The notes under the pieces are model-generated. The model worked only from the letters and a program-made list of their open reading frames with translations, was not told where the DNA came from and did not search any database. Shown here one piece after another: positions 61,602 through 64,000 of a stretch of DNA of 64,000 nucleotides. The translations under genes and the position numbers were made by a program. How positions within the stretch are numbered: position 1 is the first letter of the stretch; every line of letters begins with the position of its first letter. The stretch is from Tolypothrix sp. PCC 7910 (GTDB lineage Bacteria > Cyanobacteriota > Cyanobacteriia > Cyanobacteriales > Nostocaceae). Where the stretch lies: the NCBI RefSeq assembly GCF_011769525.1, contig NZ_CP050440.1, positions 7,674,001 through 7,738,000 on the forward strand, read 5' to 3'.

Positions 61602-63920
61602 ATGGCAAAAAGATCTCTTCAAGCATCAGATGAAGGTATTAGAAAAGCAAAACAGGCTTTTAAGCGCAAAGGTTGGACGCAAGAATATCTAGCTGCTACG
61701 GTCGGTTTAGAAACCCGTCAGCCAATTTGGAAGTTTTTTACTGGTAAACCCATAGACCGCCAAGCTTTTAACGAGATTTGTTTAGTTTTGGACTTAAACC
61801 CCTTAGAAATCTCGCAAAACTGTACTGAGGATGAATTAACACCTTTAGAACAGCCACTTCATATCAGTACGAATTTCAATCTAGACGTTGACAGTTTAGT
61901 AAAAAAGCTCAGATCAGCTCAATATGAAAGGATTCAGTCCCAGTGTGGTACGGTGCATATTTTGGATATTGCGCGGCCTATTGGGATAAATGAGTTATAT
62001 GTTGATGTCAATATCCTAGAAGAAATTAATAGTAAAAGATGGATAGATATTAGCGATTTACAGAAGGTTGATAGGGATAAATTTGAGCGTTTTGGTTTAG
62101 GACAAGTCCGTCAGAAACGAATTAGCGGACAAGATGTAGTATTACAATACTCTAAGTTGATGTTGTTAGGAAAACCAGGCTCCGGTAAAACAACATTTTT
62201 ACAGTCACTAGCTATAAATTGTAATCAAGGCAACTTTCGTCCTGATTGTTTGCCCATATTTATAAATTTAAAAAACTTTGCTGAAGACACAAGAGACCTT
62301 CTGCAACCTAGCCTAGTAAAATACATTCATAAATATTTTGCAGTTTTTGAGATCACAGAACAGCAAATTATCTCTGTATTATCTCAAGGAAAAGTATTAC
62401 TTTTATTAGACGCTTTAGATGAAGTTGCAGAACAAGATAGTGAAATAATTCTCAAAAATATTCGACAGTTTATTGAGATTTATCATAAAAATATTATAGT
62501 TATTACTTGCCGTGTAGCTGCCCAATATTATAGATTTCAAGGCTTTACAGAGGTAGAAATTGCCGATTTTACCAAATCGCAAATTGCTACTTTTGCTAAT
62601 AAATGGTTTTTATCTGTTGCCAAAAAAAGTCCCGCTAAAGCGCAGTCCTTGGCGCGTAAGTTTATCCAAAAATTAGAACTTGCAGAAAATGCCCAAATTT
62701 TAGAGTTAGCGTCTACACCAATTTTGTTGAATCTCACTTGTTTATTATTTCAGTTTGTCGAAGATTTTCCTTGTCAACGTGCTGAACTATATAAACAAGG
62801 ATTGGATCTACTACTAGTACGCTGGGATGAAGCAAGGGGTATCAAACGCGATCAAGTGTACCGGAATTTGTCACTGCTACAAAAAATTAAGCTGCTTAGT
62901 CGTGTTGCAGCAGTTACCTTTGCTCAAGGAGAGTATTTTCTTCCCGAAAAAAAAATGTATCAGCTAATTGCTGACTATCTGTCTCATCTTCCTCAAGGGA
63001 CACATGATGCCGATGCTTTAGAATTAGAGAGTGCAGCTGTTGTTAAAGCAATTGAAGCGCAACATGGATTATTAGTAGAAAGAGCCAGAGGAATTTATTC
63101 TTTTTCTCATTTGACGTTTCAAGAATACTTCACAGCTAGAGAAATTTTTGCTAATGCTAATACTCAAACACTACAAGAGCTAGTTAACCAAGTCAATGAA
63201 GAACGTTGGCGGGAAATATTTTTACTCACTGTAGAAATGTTGCAACCGGCTGATGAAATATTACAGCTAATGAAGCAAAAAATTGATAAGTTGGCAACCG
63301 CCAACGAAAAATTAGAAGATTTTCTCAACTGGTTAGTAGAGAAATCATCTACAGTCAAAGGATGTTATCATCCTGCTAGCGTGCGTGCCTTTTACTTTAC
63401 AATTGCGCTACCACCTGAGCATCCTTTAGCTCGTACCCAAAATTTTGCGATATCTTTAGACCCTCAAATGGCCGGGAATCTATCTCTTGATTTAGCATTA
63501 GATTTGGCTCTAACTCATGCCCTATCTGTAAGTGTAACAATCACTGCTGATATATTTAGCCAACGCTTATTTGCTTTAAGTTTAGCTCTCGACCTAGAAC
63601 ATTTACTAACAGATGAGCCATCTTTACAAACATCACTAAAATTATTAAAGAATCAATTACCATCACCAAAACAAGGTAGAGAAGCATTAAAAATGTGGTG
63701 GCAAACTCATGGTGAAGGTTGGATTAGGAAATTGCGAACTTTAATTATTGGTTCCCGCCAAATTGGTCATGCTTGGCAGTTTAACGAACAGGAATGGCAG
63801 GATTTACAACAGTATTGGTATGCCAATCAATTACTACTAGATTGTCTTAATAGCGCTACTAATGTCACTCCAAATGTACGAGAGTCAATAGAAAATAGTT
63901 TGCTGTTGGTTTGTGGTTAA
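61602..63920 (+). CDS. HTH-NACHT NTPase (bacterial NLR-like)
   Basis: A 772-residue protein from ATG 61602 (ggtgag just upstream). Residues ~8-70 are an XRE-like HTH (KGWTQEYLAATVGLETRQPIWKF), typical of cyanobacterial NACHT proteins. The NACHT NTPase runs ~180-480: Walker A GKPGSGKTT (~189), Walker B LLLLDALDEV (~266), and NIIVITCRVAA sensor-like strand. A helical region with FSHLTFQEYFTAREI (~505) follows. The C-terminal ~220 residues form a domain with SLDLALDLALTHALS repeats. NACHT proteins are STAND switches, several act in anti-phage defence. Role here is unproven. It reaches the repeat array at the window end. Confidence 0.9.
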   Translation: MAKRSLQASDEGIRKAKQAFKRKGWTQEYLAATVGLETRQPIWKFFTGKPIDRQAFNEICLVLDLNPLEISQNCTEDELTPLEQPLHISTNFNLDVDSLVKKLRSAQYERIQSQCGTVHILDIARPIGINELYVDVNILEEINSKRWIDISDLQKVDRDKFERFGLGQVRQKRISGQDVVLQYSKLMLLGKPGSGKTTFLQSLAINCNQGNFRPDCLPIFINLKNFAEDTRDLLQPSLVKYIHKYFAVFEITEQQIISVLSQGKVLLLLDALDEVAEQDSEIILKNIRQFIEIYHKNIIVITCRVAAQYYRFQGFTEVEIADFTKSQIATFANKWFLSVAKKSPAKAQSLARKFIQKLELAENAQILELASTPILLNLTCLLFQFVEDFPCQRAELYKQGLDLLLVRWDEARGIKRDQVYRNLSLLQKIKLLSRVAAVTFAQGEYFLPEKKMYQLIADYLSHLPQGTHDADALELESAAVVKAIEAQHGLLVERARGIYSFSHLTFQEYFTAREIFANANTQTLQELVNQVNEERWREIFLLTVEMLQPADEILQLMKQKIDKLATANEKLEDFLNWLVEKSSTVKGCYHPASVRAFYFTIALPPEHPLARTQNFAISLDPQMAGNLSLDLALDLALTHALSVSVTITADIFSQRLFALSLALDLEHLLTDEPSLQTSLKLLKNQLPSPKQGREALKMWWQTHGEGWIRKLRTLIIGSRQIGHAWQFNEQEWQDLQQYWYANQLLLDCLNSATNVTPNVRESIENSLLLVCG

Positions 63921-63973
63921 TTGGTAATTGGTAATTGGTAATTGGTAATTGGTAATTGGTAATTGGTAATGGG
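63918..63973. repeat. Heptamer array (taattgg), about eight units
   Basis: Seven exact taattgg units and one taatggg. The first unit begins with the TAA stop codon of the NACHT gene, so the array grew directly from the gene end. Confidence 0.9.
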
Positions 63974-64000
63974 AATTTTTTCCTAGTCCCCAATCCCCAG

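Noticed and set aside
1-64000. tRNA, rRNA, insertion sequences, prophage genes and attachment sites
   Set aside because: Reading through the intergenic regions I recognised none. A tRNA or covariance-model scan was not possible here, so small RNAs may be missed.

Overview
The window is a chromosomal stretch from a filamentous, probably heterocyst-forming cyanobacterium (Nostocales). The evidence is frequent HIP1-type GCGATCGC octamers, heptanucleotide tandem repeats (STRR type) in most intergenic gaps, and cyanobacterial families such as DUF3120, the PDZ/radical-SAM/DUF512 protein and CBS-PAS sensor kinases. I saw no rRNA, tRNA, CRISPR array, insertion sequence or phage block. Names and domains come from reading the translations; no database search was run.

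Layout. 1-4740: a large TPR protein with a C-terminal CHAT protease domain, its start lying before the window. 4826-15479: mostly small or housekeeping genes: purN coupled to a secreted protein, a sugar ABC permease, a DUF2157/GDYXXLXY membrane pair, an RsmB-like RNA methyltransferase, a CAP protein, an RNase D-like exonuclease, a DUF4385 protein, a VOC protein and two small secreted proteins. 15503-20956: a glycosyltransferase cluster (two complete GT4, one GT2, one GT-A-like protein) with a deletion scar where half of another GT4 gene survives as a pseudogene. 21510-24970: two divergent ParA-type loci. One is unusual: a PD-(D/E)XK nuclease-like domain fused to ParA, overlapping a ParB-like gene that carries a helix-hairpin-helix-like tail instead of the usual ParB HTH. 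25046-33470: ileS, a subtilisin-RTX exoprotease, trpS and metF.

33638-41505 looks like an accessory or conflict island: a tightly coupled DUF262 / DUF3696-ATPase / unknown operon, a 21-bp minisatellite between two copies of a ~40-bp repeat, a Uma2-type nuclease gene and two adjacent AAA ATPases, the second with TPRs. 41549-43724: a DUF3120 protein and uppP. 43810-50553: a 2247-residue protein joining RHS/YD repeats to a C-terminal RTX region, with a 552-bp tandem repeat. 50912-55228: the radical-SAM/DUF512 protein and a secreted GHL10 glycoside-hydrolase-like protein. 55736-61354: a CBS/multi-PAS histidine kinase followed by a REC-EAL regulator. 61602-63920: an HTH-NACHT NTPase.

The best candidates for undescribed biology are the nuclease-ParA/ParB-HhH module, which has a strong internal ribosome binding site, and the DUF262/DUF3696/unknown operon. 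The CHAT protein, twin ATPases and NACHT protein add to a general abundance of STAND- and caspase-like regulators, which is common in multicellular cyanobacteria.
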